From: Beijerinckiaceae bacterium
GTDB taxonomy: Bacteria > Pseudomonadota > Alphaproteobacteria > Rhizobiales > Beijerinckiaceae
DNA: 64,000 nucleotides
Assembly: GCA_027532775.1 (NCBI GenBank)
Contig: JAPZTO010000001.1
Span: forward strand, 948,965 to 1,012,964
Reading direction: 5' to 3'
Shown here: positions 17,345-25,725 of the stretch, one piece after another
How the letters are laid out: each line of letters begins with the position of its first letter
Numbering within the stretch: position 1 is the first letter of the stretch
Made by a program: the position numbers and the translations under genes
Notes under the pieces: generated by a model
The model's database searches: none
What the model was told of the DNA's origin: nothing
The model's input: only the letters and a program-made list of their open reading frames with translations

Positions 17345-17866
17345 CGGCTCGCGTCCAGCGAGGTCAACGAGGCGATGGTCCATCAGTTGCTTGCCGGCGC
17401 CGACAACATCGTCTTGATTGGTGGCCCGGGAGCCGGCAAGACCGACATTGCATCGGCGCTTGGCATCCAGGCTGTCGAGCATCCCCGCAAAAAGGCGCGG
17501 TTCTTCTTGACCTTCGATCTGGTCAATGCGCTCGAGTAGACGAAGGCTGCGAACAAGGCCGGACAATTGGCCGAGCGTCTTATCCGCCTTGATCTCGTGA
17601 TCCTCGATGAGCTCGGATAACTGCCCTTCAGCCCATCCGGCGGCGCGCTCCTGTTCCAGTTGCTCTCCAAGCTCTACGAGCAGACCAGCGTCGTTATTAC
17701 CACGAACCGCAGCTTCGCCGAATGGGCCGGCGATGCCACAATGACGACGGCATTGCTCGATCGGCTGACCCATCATTGCCATATCGTTGAGACCGGAGAT
17801 GACAGCTTCTGCTTCAAGGCCAGCGCCGCAACCCCGAAAACGCGAAAGGAAAAAGCACGCGCTTGA
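17345..17866 (+). pseudogene. istB: istB, IS21-family transposition helper ATPase (dead)
   Basis: The frame encodes recognisable IstB: a Walker A (GGPGAGKTDIASALGIQA), RFFLTFDLVNALE, the Walker B LDLVILDELG, then [34 protein letters not shown] and [15 protein letters not shown]. Two in-frame stops interrupt it, a TAG at 17537-17539 where Gln is usual and a TAA after DELG where Tyr is usual, and a few residues are missing around EWAGDA. The N-terminal third is absent. IstB normally loads the IstA transposase onto target DNA; this copy is non-functional. It lies upstream of an orphan membrane protein and may have helped to assemble this part of the island. Confidence 0.82.
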
Positions 17867-17951
17867 CGACCCGCCAATACCGCGGGAAACATCTTCAACC
17901 TGGGTCACTCCTCCACGAAAAACTTGGGTCAAATCTCAGCGGTAATTAACA
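17345..17951 (+). mobile_element. Remnant of an IS21-family insertion sequence
   Basis: A broken istB covers most of the element. After it, the sequence GGGTCACTCCTCCACG and then GGGTCAAATCTCAGCGGTAATTAACA has the repeated GGGTCA pattern found at the right ends of many IS21-type elements. No istA transposase and no left end are present, so it cannot move by itself. Confidence 0.6.
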
Positions 17952-17986
17952 CTTGGCGGGCGGATTGAGTGCCTGAGGAGGTAGTG

Positions 17987-18535
17987 GTGAAGAACGCGGG
18001 CTTCAAACGGTTGTGGTCGGAGACGTTTTTCGATTGGATGGATATTCTTGTCTTTAGAATTTTTTATTCTAGAGAAAGATTTGAAATTGAACAGAAATTG
18101 ATAATTGATAATGCAAAAAGGGCTGGTTCAGATGAAATAAATGTAATATTTGGATTGATGGACTCTATTGACAATAAAGCGTCTGCATTACTTACTCACG
18201 TATCGCTTGTAATTGCAACTATAGCCATATTTTTTCAGGGACTAAAGAGCGAAGAGATTTTTTTTAGGTGGGTATATATTTTTGAAATGGCGGGATGTAT
18301 TGCAGTCGCCCTGGTTTGCTTGAGGTGTATACGAATGTCATCGGGTTCGGCGATGCAGTCTGGGTTGCCTGAGATGTTGGGCGCTACTCTTCCATCTGCG
18401 GAAGATAAAGAGTTGGTCCAAAGGCTTGGCTATGAGATGTTTTGCAGGCGAATTCTTTATAATTTTGCATCTTCAGTATCAGCGTTATTGACCATAATTT
18501 TCTCTTTGTCGGTTGTCATGCACCAACTTATTTAG
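17987..18535 (+). CDS. Small AT-rich membrane protein resembling Pycsar transmembrane effectors (PycTM-like)
   Basis: A protein of about 182 residues. An N-terminal charged helical part is followed by a conserved-looking stretch, LMDSIDNKASALLTH, leading straight into membrane helix 1 (VSLVIATIAIFFQGL); helix 2 is WVYIFEMAGCIAVALVCLRC and helix 3 is near the C-terminus (SVSALLTIIFSLSVVM). The D-x-KAS-x-LL motif entering the first helix recalls the Pycsar effector domain (DUF5706) and related SMODS-associated membrane effectors, which kill infected cells by opening the membrane. No nucleotide cyclase lies nearby. The start is taken as the GTG at 17987, six bases after GAGGAGG; GTG at 17984 or 17969 is possible. 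Base composition is far richer in A/T than its surroundings, a sign of transfer. Function is inferred from pattern only. Confidence 0.55.
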   Translation: MKNAGFKRLWSETFFDWMDILVFRIFYSRERFEIEQKLIIDNAKRAGSDEINVIFGLMDSIDNKASALLTHVSLVIATIAIFFQGLKSEEIFFRWVYIFEMAGCIAVALVCLRCIRMSSGSAMQSGLPEMLGATLPSAEDKELVQRLGYEMFCRRILYNFASSVSALLTIIFSLSVVMHQLI

Positions 18536-18588
18536 AATTATTGGGTATAAATCGCTATTGAGGCGGCAAGAACAGGTGGAATGTTAAC

Positions 18589-18869
18589 ATGAAATTCACC
18601 CTGTTCTGGCTCAAAGCGCATTTCACCACCGACGCCTCGCTCGACCAAATCGTCGAAAACCTCACCCGCATCGGGCTCGAGGTCGAGTCGGTCGATGATC
18701 CCGGCAAGAAGCTCGGGGCCTTCACCATCGCCCACGTTGTTTCCGGCGAGCAGCCCCGAATGCGGATCGCCTCAGGTTCTGCTGGGTCGATGGCGGCGCG
18801 CCGGTGCAGGTGGTCTGTGGTGCGCCCAACGCAAGCACCGGAATGAAAAGCGTGGTCTCGCCGCCCTGA
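18589..18869 (+). pseudogene. pheT: pheT fragment (phenylalanyl-tRNA synthetase beta, N-terminus, frameshifted)
   Basis: The first 60 codons ([20 protein letters not shown], then [18 protein letters not shown]) match the N-terminus of the PheRS beta subunit, including the start of its tRNA-binding domain. After GEQ a single base is missing; in the shifted frame the homology resumes as [20 protein letters not shown], then [14 protein letters not shown], and then reaches a stop. The remaining 85-90% of the gene is absent. It is therefore a frameshifted, truncated copy, not the functional synthetase, which must be elsewhere in the genome. A ribosome-binding-like AGGTGG lies about ten bases upstream. 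It was probably picked up by a mobile element. Confidence 0.85.
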
Positions 18870-18916
18870 CATTGCCGCATTAGCCTAATCCAGCTTGAAT
18901 TTCGTTCTGGCCGTGT

Positions 18917-19282
18917 TTGAGCCTGCCTCCGATGTTGGACCGGCTCGTTGGCCGCTGGTTTGCCCTCTGCCCGCGCCTTAGGACGCCTGTAGCCAAGGTC
19001 TACCTGCCGCCGGGTGGCAAGCGCTTCCTTGCCGGCAAGGCGTGGCGCGTTGCCTATCTCTCGCAGAATGCCAGTTTGACCTTTGACCGGCTCTGCATCA
19101 CCCGCGACCGGCTTCTCGCGCGAAAGCTGAAATCACGGGATCCGGATTGCCCGCTGAAGCCGAAATGGATGCGCAACCGGACCCGTGAATCCCATCTCGA
19201 CCGGCTGGAGCATTTGCATGTCCGTATGGATGTGGAAATGATGCGGCGCTTTGCCCCAGCTTTGTTGGCGGGGATCGTCTAG
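18917..19282 (+). pseudogene. Degenerate copy of a zinc-ribbon hypothetical protein
   Basis: The translated segment WFALCPRLRTPVAKVYLPP, then a KRFLAGKAWRVAYLSQ part, and a KPKWMRNRT segment near the end resemble a family of short zinc-ribbon proteins that I recall from alphaproteobacterial accessory regions. In that family the ribbon has CPxCG followed by a second Cys pair next to the LYLPP strand; here only one of the four cysteines remains. The frame is open (121 codons), but the loss of metal ligands suggests decay. It follows the pheT fragment and no operon partner is evident. This is a recollection of pattern, so confidence is limited. Confidence 0.4.
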
Positions 19283-19464
19283 GGCGGGTTAGGCAGGGAA
19301 TTTCGGGCAGAAAAGGGGGCCGGAAGCGGAAGTTCTGCCAATGGGCATGAACCTGCTTCTTTCGGTCATCGTACGCAAATTACGAGTCATAGATTGTGTT
19401 GTCTGTGGCCTGCCACTCGACGGAATTCACTCCCTCACCAAGCGCGAAGGTGTTGACGGAACAC

Positions 19465-19749
19465 CTAGCCTCCCTGTTGTTTTCGCCAGATGGTCAAGCC
19501 CACGATAAGGCCGCAGGCGGTAGCGTTGCCAAGGAAAACGATCGCCATGGCAGCGTCGCGCACAATGATGGCTGCATAGGCCACCGTGGCGATATGGGAG
19601 GCGAAGAACATCAGCCAGGTCGAACTTGCGACCCCATGAGCCGCCAATGGTTCACGGGCAATCCGCAGGATCTGGGGAATGTAAGCGACAATCCGGAACG
19701 CATTGGTGATCGAGAAAATACCGGCAACCAGTGTCTCGAGCATCGTCAT
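19465..19749 (-). CDS. Small PQ-loop / SemiSWEET-like membrane protein
   Basis: A 94-residue, very hydrophobic protein with three predicted helices: LVAGIFSITNAFRIVAYIPQ, STWLMFFASHIATVAYAAII and AIVFLGNATACGLIVGLTIW. The Pro-Gln at the end of the first helix (AYIPQI) and the three-helix size are those of PQ-loop/SemiSWEET transporters, which work as dimers and move sugars or other small solutes. The start at 19749 is chosen because GGAAGG lies about seven bases upstream and the first helix follows directly; a longer frame upstream is not hydrophobic or conserved. It stands alone, divergent from the response-regulator gene. The substrate is unknown. Confidence 0.6.
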   Translation of the reverse strand: MTMLETLVAGIFSITNAFRIVAYIPQILRIAREPLAAHGVASSTWLMFFASHIATVAYAAIIVRDAAMAIVFLGNATACGLIVGLTIWRKQQGG

Positions 19750-19955
19750 GATCAAACCTTCCGCAAGCATCGACAAGGGAGTTCGCACCTTCGAAGAAGA
19801 GTTGCCTCCGCTGCGCCGAGGCTGGCAAAACTGGGGTGGATCTTCCATCCTCCAGAAGGATCGCCCAGCCGATTGCAGGATCATCCAAATGTCTGGGCCA
19901 TTCCAACGCAGCGCTCTTGCATGCTAACCTCTCACTCGTCCTGGAGACCTTCCCG

Positions 19956-20621
19956 ATGCGCGTTCTAGTCGTCGATGATCATGCCCTGATCCGGGAGGCC
20001 ATGGTCTCGATCCTGCGCGAGATCAGGCCGGGCGCCGAGATCGAGACGGCCGCCGATGTGCGGTCCATGTACGAGATCCTGGACAAGGGAGCCGTTTTCG
20101 AACTGCTGCTGCTGGACCTAAACTTGCCTGATGGACACGGTCTACCCCTGCTGGAGGGGGTCATCCAGCGCTATCCTGCCCTGCCAATCGCGGTTCTCTC
20201 CGCCGAGCGCGATCCATCGGTGATGCGACGAACAATCGAGGTCGGCGCACAGGGCTATATCGCGAAAACAGAGCCGCGCGACTTGCTCATCAGAGCGATC
20301 GAACTCATCCTCGCCCATGGAGTTTATGTCCCGCTCGCCGCGCTCGGGCCTACCCTAAAGCCGTCAGGGCCGACTGAAGATGACGTTCCCCGTGTAGCAA
20401 CTCCATCGCCGGTCTCGCTCGGCCTGACAGACCGGCAAGTGGAAGTGCTGGCACTCCTCATGCAGGGAAAGAGCAACAAGCACATCTGCCGGGATCTTTC
20501 TCTCGCAGAGCCGACTGTAAAAAATCACATATCGGCGATCCTGCGAGCCCTGAACGTCAACAGTCGCACCGAGGCCGTGCTGGCTGTCACGAAGTATGGC
20601 TGGTCTCTGGGGAAGCCCTGA
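19956..20621 (+). CDS. NarL/LuxR-family response regulator
   Basis: A 221-residue two-domain regulator. The receiver (1-120) has the acidic pair DD at 7-8, phospho-acceptor Asp54 in LLLDLNLPDG, and the switch Ser and Lys in VLSAERD and IAKTEP. The C-terminal LuxR helix-turn-helix (about 150-212) shows LTDRQVEVLALLMQGKSNK and EPTVKNHISAILRAL. It should be phosphorylated by the hybrid histidine kinase encoded convergently; their coding regions overlap by 35 bases at the 3' ends. The ATG at 19956 has GGAG 11 bases upstream. Target genes are unknown; the flanking binding-protein genes are candidates. Confidence 0.88.
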   Translation: MRVLVVDDHALIREAMVSILREIRPGAEIETAADVRSMYEILDKGAVFELLLLDLNLPDGHGLPLLEGVIQRYPALPIAVLSAERDPSVMRRTIEVGAQGYIAKTEPRDLLIRAIELILAHGVYVPLAALGPTLKPSGPTEDDVPRVATPSPVSLGLTDRQVEVLALLMQGKSNKHICRDLSLAEPTVKNHISAILRALNVNSRTEAVLAVTKYGWSLGKP

Positions 20622-22857
20622 GCGCGGAACTTCTCAACCGGACGAGGACCGTCCTGAGCCGAAGCGGTGAGATCGGTTTCTCAAGAAGCAGGAGACTGGC
20701 GGCCTGCGCACGCGCACGAGCTTCATCGCGGACATCCCCGGAAATGATCACGGCCGGGATCTCGCAAAGGAACCGGTTGCGCAGGGCCTCGATCACGGTC
20801 GGTCCTTGAGGCCCGCCCTCGATATGCAGATCGGCAAGGATCATGTCGGGCGCTTTGTCTAGCAGCCTGGCGATCGCCTCGTCCTGCGAACGCGCCGTCA
20901 GGACCTCACAACCCCATTCACGCAGCAGGCCAGCCATACCCGCGAGAATAGCCTCGTGATCATCGATCACCAGAATCCGGGCCCCGGCAAGCCGTTGATC
21001 AGCACCACCATGGGCGACTTTCGGCTGCATGACGGCAGGAACGACAGGAACGACAATGCGGAAGCACGATCCTTGGCCGGGCCGCGAGCAGACGGCCACA
21101 TCAAGGCCGAGAATGCTGGCGAGGCGCGCCACGATCGCTAGCCCGAGGCCAAGGCCCTCATTCCGAGCGTCTTGACCTGCATACCCGGATCGATGGACCT
21201 GGTAGAAATCCTCGAAGATCCGGGCTTGCTCCTGTTCCGGGATGCCGATGCCGCTATCCCAGACTTCAATGCGGACAGCGTTGCCACGGGGGCGAACGCC
21301 GACGACAACCCGTCCGCGTTTTGTGTAGCGAACCGCGTTGCTTACAAGGTTGAACAGGATGCGCTGGAGGAGGATCGCGTCTGACCGAACCCAGAGATCG
21401 GTTGGACGACACCGCAAGGCCAGATCCTTTCCCTTTGCTTCCTGTAAAAATGTCGCCTCGACATGGTCAAAGACCGATTGCAGCGGGAAGTCCCGGATAT
21501 CCGCCCGCACCGCGCCGGCTTCAAGCCGCGACACATCCAGGAGATTGTCGAAGAGCCCGTTTATCGAAGCCATGGCTTGCTCGATGCGCGATCTCAGCAA
21601 GATGTCGGGCTGCTTCCCGTCAGACGCGGATAGCTGCGCGACGAGCAGGTTCAGGGCGTGCAGGGGCTGCCGGAGATCATGGCTTGCGGCGGCAAGAAAC
21701 CGTGACTTGGCAAGACTGGCCTCTTGCAGCTTCCGGGTCCGGTCCTCGACTTGTTCTTCGAGCCCGGTCCTCGCGCGCTCGAGTTCCGTCGCCATCACGT
21801 TGAACTCATTCCCGAGCGCAGCCAGTTCATCATCGCCTTCGATCCGGATCCGATGGGCCAGCTCGCCACGTCCGATCCGCGCTGCACCGTCCGAAATGGC
21901 CTGGATTGGCCGCACCATCCGGTAGGCGAGGATCGAGGCGATGCCGAGCGCCGCGAGGAAGCTCAGAACGCCGATTGCCGATGACCGCCACAAGGTCCGG
22001 ATCAGCGGCTCCCTGGCCTCCTGTTCGGGAATTTCGAGAACAAGGTTCCAATCCGGAACCGGGATGTTCTGATAGGACAGAACGGCCCTTTGCCCGGCAA
22101 GTCCCTCAGCGACCTGAATGGCTCCATCTGACTGTGTACGTAACAGCGAAAGAATTCGCGACGCGTCCGTGTTGCGCAGGACAACTGCGATATCCGGGTG
22201 GGAAATAACGCGGCCGGCCCGGTCGATAACATAGGCCTGTCCTTGCCGTCCGACGCGTGTTTCCGAAATGGTGTCCTGGGCAAACGTAATGTTGATTTCG
22301 GCGAGGATCACGCCGGCTTCCGGCCGTGCTCCGGAGAGGGCCATAATCATCAGGGGTTCACCGGCCTGTTCGAAATAGACCGGGCCGTAGAAGTGGCTAT
22401 CCCGTCTGGCTGTTTGAACGGCGGGTTCGGTGGACCGGTTCGCCTGCGAATCCTGTTGATCAACGCCAGTCCGTGAAACCACGAGGCGTTCCCGGCCATC
22501 CTTGTCGATGAACGCTACATGGTTGATTGCCGGAACTTGCTTCATGACCCGTAGTGCATCGAGGCGATGCTGTGCTGCGTCGCCGTGATCCCAGCCCAGA
22601 TGGGTCAAGAACCGCAACTGTCCTTCAATACCTTGCAGGAAACTGGCAATCCGGTTCGCCGCCGATGCTGTGTTGGCCCGCTGGATCTCAATTTGCGAAG
22701 CCTGCTGTTCCTGGGCTGCAAGCCATACACCCATCAGGGTGTAGCCAATCAGCGGAACACCGACGGCGGCGATGAAGAAAGCGATGTATTTCCCGAGGAG
22801 TGACCGCAAGCGCACCGGCATGAATTTACTGGAGCGAACTTGCCCTCCGTCAATCAT
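20587..22857 (-). CDS. Membrane-bound hybrid histidine kinase with C-terminal receiver
   Basis: A 756-residue sensor kinase. Helix 1 (about 20-46) and helix 2 (about 293-313) bracket a periplasmic sensor of some 245 residues resembling a dCache domain (RVGRQGQAYVIDRAGRVISH is typical). HAMP follows (RPIQAISDGAARIGRGELAH), then a coiled coil, HisKA with the phosphorylated His393 in SHDLRQPLH, a HATPase with NLVSNAV, DSGIGIP and GLGLGLAIV, and a receiver domain with ILVIDDHEA and ADLHIEGG. It would autophosphorylate on sensing an external ligand and signal to the convergent LuxR-type regulator. The start is uncertain: Met1 has no clear ribosome site, and Met13 is an alternative. Confidence 0.88.
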   Translation of the reverse strand: MIDGGQVRSSKFMPVRLRSLLGKYIAFFIAAVGVPLIGYTLMGVWLAAQEQQASQIEIQRANTASAANRIASFLQGIEGQLRFLTHLGWDHGDAAQHRLDALRVMKQVPAINHVAFIDKDGRERLVVSRTGVDQQDSQANRSTEPAVQTARRDSHFYGPVYFEQAGEPLMIMALSGARPEAGVILAEINITFAQDTISETRVGRQGQAYVIDRAGRVISHPDIAVVLRNTDASRILSLLRTQSDGAIQVAEGLAGQRAVLSYQNIPVPDWNLVLEIPEQEAREPLIRTLWRSSAIGVLSFLAALGIASILAYRMVRPIQAISDGAARIGRGELAHRIRIEGDDELAALGNEFNVMATELERARTGLEEQVEDRTRKLQEASLAKSRFLAAASHDLRQPLHALNLLVAQLSASDGKQPDILLRSRIEQAMASINGLFDNLLDVSRLEAGAVRADIRDFPLQSVFDHVEATFLQEAKGKDLALRCRPTDLWVRSDAILLQRILFNLVSNAVRYTKRGRVVVGVRPRGNAVRIEVWDSGIGIPEQEQARIFEDFYQVHRSGYAGQDARNEGLGLGLAIVARLASILGLDVAVCSRPGQGSCFRIVVPVVPAVMQPKVAHGGADQRLAGARILVIDDHEAILAGMAGLLREWGCEVLTARSQDEAIARLLDKAPDMILADLHIEGGPQGPTVIEALRNRFLCEIPAVIISGDVRDEARARAQAASLLLLEKPISPLRLRTVLVRLRSSALRASPETSHTS

Positions 22858-22996
22858 GGATCTGTTGCCGTCTGCCGATCAAGTGGTCCAAAAGTATCGC
22901 CTTCAGCAGGCGCATTTGGGCCTCCTGGATGATTGAGACCCTTGGCGTCGAGCGTGCATTGTTCCTGATATCGAAGCAAGATTTCGGAGCGCACCC

Positions 22997-23791
22997 ATGA
23001 TTGCCAATCGTATTCATCGTCTTGGCTTCCTGTTGTTGGCAGGCCTCGGCGTGTCCACCATGCCGGTGGTTTCGCAGGCCGCCGAGCTTCGGGTCATCGC
23101 CCCCAACGCCGTCAAGCACGCCGTGGAGGATGTCGTCGAGCCCTGGGCACGGCAGAACGGGGTCAAGCTCAATTTCACCTGGACGGGCTCGGAAGCGATC
23201 GGCCGTCGCGTTCTTGAGGGCGAGGTATTTGACGTTGTGATCACCACGGATCGCGGCATTGACGCACTTCTCAAGGCCGGGAAGATCGCGGTTCACACCA
23301 AGATGCCCTTTGCCCGCTCGGCTGTCGCGGTGGGGGTCGGACCCGGAATTGCCAAGCCGGACATCTCGACGGTCGAAGGGCTAAAGGCCGCCATTCGCAA
23401 CGCGAAGACCATCGCCATCTCCTCAGGCGCCAGCGGACGATATCTTGAGCAGCTGTTTGAGCAGTTGGGCGTTGCGAATGAGATCAAGTCGAAACTCCGG
23501 CAGCCACCATCAGGAGCCCAGATCGGTGAACTCCTCGCCCGTGGCGACGCCGAGCTCGGCTTCCAGCAAGTTACCGAACTCATTGGGGCCGAAGGCTTCC
23601 AATATGTGGGCCCCCTGCCATCCGAGGTCCAGAATTATACGGTCTGGGCAGCAGGATTGCATTGGACCGGGGTCATGTATTCCCAGATGTCCGAGATCGA
23701 TCTTTCAACAGAACTGGTGAAGCAGTTGACGAAACCTGCATCGGACGCCGTTCTCAGAAAAACGGGTCTTGATCCTGTCCGCAATCCTTGA
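22997..23791 (+). CDS. ModA-like periplasmic solute-binding protein
   Basis: A 264-residue secreted protein with a signal peptide (hydrophobic core LGFLLLAGLGVSTMPVVSQA, cleaved after AA near 29) and a SBP_bac_11 fold of the molybdate/anion-binding type: LRVIAPNAVKHAVEDVVEPW, FDVVITTDRGIDALLKAGK and the SSGASGRYLEQLF and DAELGFQQVTELI regions. No permease or ATPase gene is adjacent, so it is unlikely to be an ordinary molybdate importer; similar proteins are widespread in alphaproteobacteria with unknown ligands. It is divergent from the sensor kinase gene, with 139 bases between them, so it may present a ligand to that kinase or be its target. That link is inferred. Confidence 0.75.
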   Translation: MIANRIHRLGFLLLAGLGVSTMPVVSQAAELRVIAPNAVKHAVEDVVEPWARQNGVKLNFTWTGSEAIGRRVLEGEVFDVVITTDRGIDALLKAGKIAVHTKMPFARSAVAVGVGPGIAKPDISTVEGLKAAIRNAKTIAISSGASGRYLEQLFEQLGVANEIKSKLRQPPSGAQIGELLARGDAELGFQQVTELIGAEGFQYVGPLPSEVQNYTVWAAGLHWTGVMYSQMSEIDLSTELVKQLTKPASDAVLRKTGLDPVRNP

Positions 23792-23858
23792 ATTGGCCGA
23801 AAGAGCGGTGAAGACCGGGCCTTTCGTTCGATCTTCACCTCCACCAAGGAGGCAGACA

Positions 23859-24866
23859 TTACCGGACCATGCGGTCGATCCGAACGGCAGCCGTTGCGGG
23901 AATGGTGATGCCAATCTGACTGGCAGCCCCGGAATGAAGAATAAACTCGTAGCGCGAGGGCTGTTCGACGGGGATATTGCGGGGATGGTGGCCGCGCAGG
24001 ATCCGGTCCACGAATTTCGCGGCCTGCCGCCAAGTCGAACGCAGGTTCGGACCATAGCTGAACAGGCAACCGGCATCCACAAACTCTGACCAGCCTGAGA
24101 CAATCGGAACACGGTGTGTATTCTGAAACTCGGCAAGTGCTACAGCCCGGCTCAGCAGCAGGGCATCCGGGAAGGCGATCACGCCGCCAACCTTGTCGCC
24201 GAGCAGTTTGGCAAAGGCGGGATCAAAATCGGCCGCTGAATAGACCGGGCAGTAAGTGACCTTGAGTCCGAGCTTGCCTGCCGCCTCGCTGGACGCCTTG
24301 AGCTCCAGCTGTTCGCCGGGATGGGCGGGGTTGGCAAGAATGCCGATTGTCGTGATGTCAGGTAGCAGTTCCTTCAGGATTTCGATGCGCTTCCCCACCA
24401 GTGAGAGGCTCTGCATCGCGATCCCGGTTGCATTGCCGCCCGGTCTCGAAAAGCTGCTGACGAGTCGTGCCTCGACGGGATCGCCGGAAAAGCCGAAAAC
24501 AATGGGTACTTTCGGGTCGAGTTCGCGAATGCCAAGAATCATAGCCCCCTGTGCCACAAGAACGTCGGGCTGGTTTTGAAGGAGCTCGGCGGCCAATTTT
24601 GGCGCTTGGTTCCTGTCTCCCCACCGTTGATCAATCCGAATGTTCTGCCCTTCACGCCAGCCGAAGTCGCGCAGCCCTGCTTGAAGTGCTTCGAGGTAAG
24701 CCGGTGTCGGAAGTGGCCCTGCCGTACCGGCAAGCCACCCGATCTTCCGGATCGTCTGCGCGTCCGCCCTCTGCACAGCGCCGGGAACCATGCCAGAGAT
24801 GGACGTTGCTGCGACAAGCGACAGGAAAGTCCGTTTATTCAAAACACGCGTCGATCGTGCGGACAT
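23859..24866 (-). CDS. ABC-type substrate-binding protein (ABC_sub_bind family)
   Basis: A 335-residue exported binding protein. The N-terminus has a basic region and hydrophobic core (NKRTFLSLVAATSISGMV) with cleavage likely after ADA near residue 36. The mature protein begins RKIGWLAGTAGPLPTPAYLE, with the GLRDFGWREGQNIRID, VPIVFGFSGDPVEARLVSSF and RPGGNATG segments typical of the ABC_sub_bind (TrpX-like) family, which is usually encoded with a permease and an ATPase. Neither is present. The start at 24866 is chosen as the Met before the signal peptide; a longer frame of 33 codons upstream looks non-native. It is convergent with the ModA-like gene. Confidence 0.8.
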   Translation of the reverse strand: MSARSTRVLNKRTFLSLVAATSISGMVPGAVQRADAQTIRKIGWLAGTAGPLPTPAYLEALQAGLRDFGWREGQNIRIDQRWGDRNQAPKLAAELLQNQPDVLVAQGAMILGIRELDPKVPIVFGFSGDPVEARLVSSFSRPGGNATGIAMQSLSLVGKRIEILKELLPDITTIGILANPAHPGEQLELKASSEAAGKLGLKVTYCPVYSAADFDPAFAKLLGDKVGGVIAFPDALLLSRAVALAEFQNTHRVPIVSGWSEFVDAGCLFSYGPNLRSTWRQAAKFVDRILRGHHPRNIPVEQPSRYEFILHSGAASQIGITIPATAAVRIDRMVR

Positions 24867-25657
24867 GTGCCAATCATCCCGACTTCGGTTCAGCGCTTGG
24901 CAAACGACCACCGCGCCAGATTTCAGTGTCGCCATCACGTCCCCGAATAGCAAGGTGCAGAACACCGCAGGAGCCCTTAGCGATCTCAGAGATCTGCTCG
25001 CTCTAAGGAGGCCGGCTGTCTTGAGATAGAGGCTTTGGTAGGGTGCAATTGCTCTTGGAGCATTGGAAGGGCCGCTATCGGGTGGCGGTCAAGGACCCAT
25101 AAGTGACCGTTTTGAGGGCGCGAAGTCGCCATTCGGGGAACGAATTGAGAGGCACACGACTGGCGTCGTGATTTACATGAACCTGATGCCCATGGGACCG
25201 ATAGCAAGCCACGAGGCGCCCCTGCCCCCGAAAACGGGCGTAGGGGCTCGAGAGGGCAGCCGCAAAGTCGTTTCTTCGGTCGACAAGGAGGCTTAGAGCG
25301 GCTGAGCTGGCAATTCAGGCCGAAACCATTCGCCGGTTCCAGGCGCCCAAAAGTGCGGGCTTGATCAGACTGTCAGCTGAGTAGACCCGTGAGAGCGAAA
25401 GCGACCCGCGCTCAGCCCGGCTTGCAACCCCGACCAGCCGCCGGGCTGAGCGCTAATCCTGAGAGCGTGCGAAACCCGGCCGTTGGCAGCAGCGTGGCGG
25501 GTCGTGTCGAAGAACATCGCACTGCAGTGAGATAGAGCATGCTCCTCATCCGAAGCACCACCTCCCCCAAGATATATAAAGGTCCCCCGTTTTTGGGGGC
25601 GGGGAATTCCATTTTCAACGACGTTCGGTGGCAGGGACGCTGTCAAAGCGAGTGGAT
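24867..25657. other. Gene-poor stretch with GC-rich repeats
   Basis: Nearly 800 bases without a supported gene. The notable content is a set of C/G-rich motifs around 25219-25246 and 25583-25606 that match motifs in the 3' end of the next gene. The minus-strand frame of that gene continues into this stretch beyond two stops. Confidence 0.5.
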
Positions 25658-25725
25658 TCATGTGCCAGACTGTTCCCCTGCCCCCGCTTTCGGGGGTAGG
25701 GCGCACCCGTTTTCGAGTGCGGGGA
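25219..25725. repeat. Dispersed C/G-rich motif, four degenerate copies
   Basis: CCCCTGCCCCCG followed by a short loop and a G-rich arm occurs at 25219-25246 and 25675-25701. Related copies of the form CCCGTTTT then a G-rich arm then GGGGA lie at 25583-25606 and 25704-25725. On the minus strand three of the four read as short proline/glycine-rich peptide modules (for example EFPAPKNGG and KIPALENG). Confidence 0.5.

Noticed and set aside
22997..23791. Molybdate importer component (ModA)
   Set aside because: The fold fits, but no modB or modC is near, so the molybdate role is not supported.
25063..25296. 77-codon frame in the gene-poor stretch
   Set aside because: It contains one copy of the C/G-rich repeat and no family resemblance; coding is not supported.
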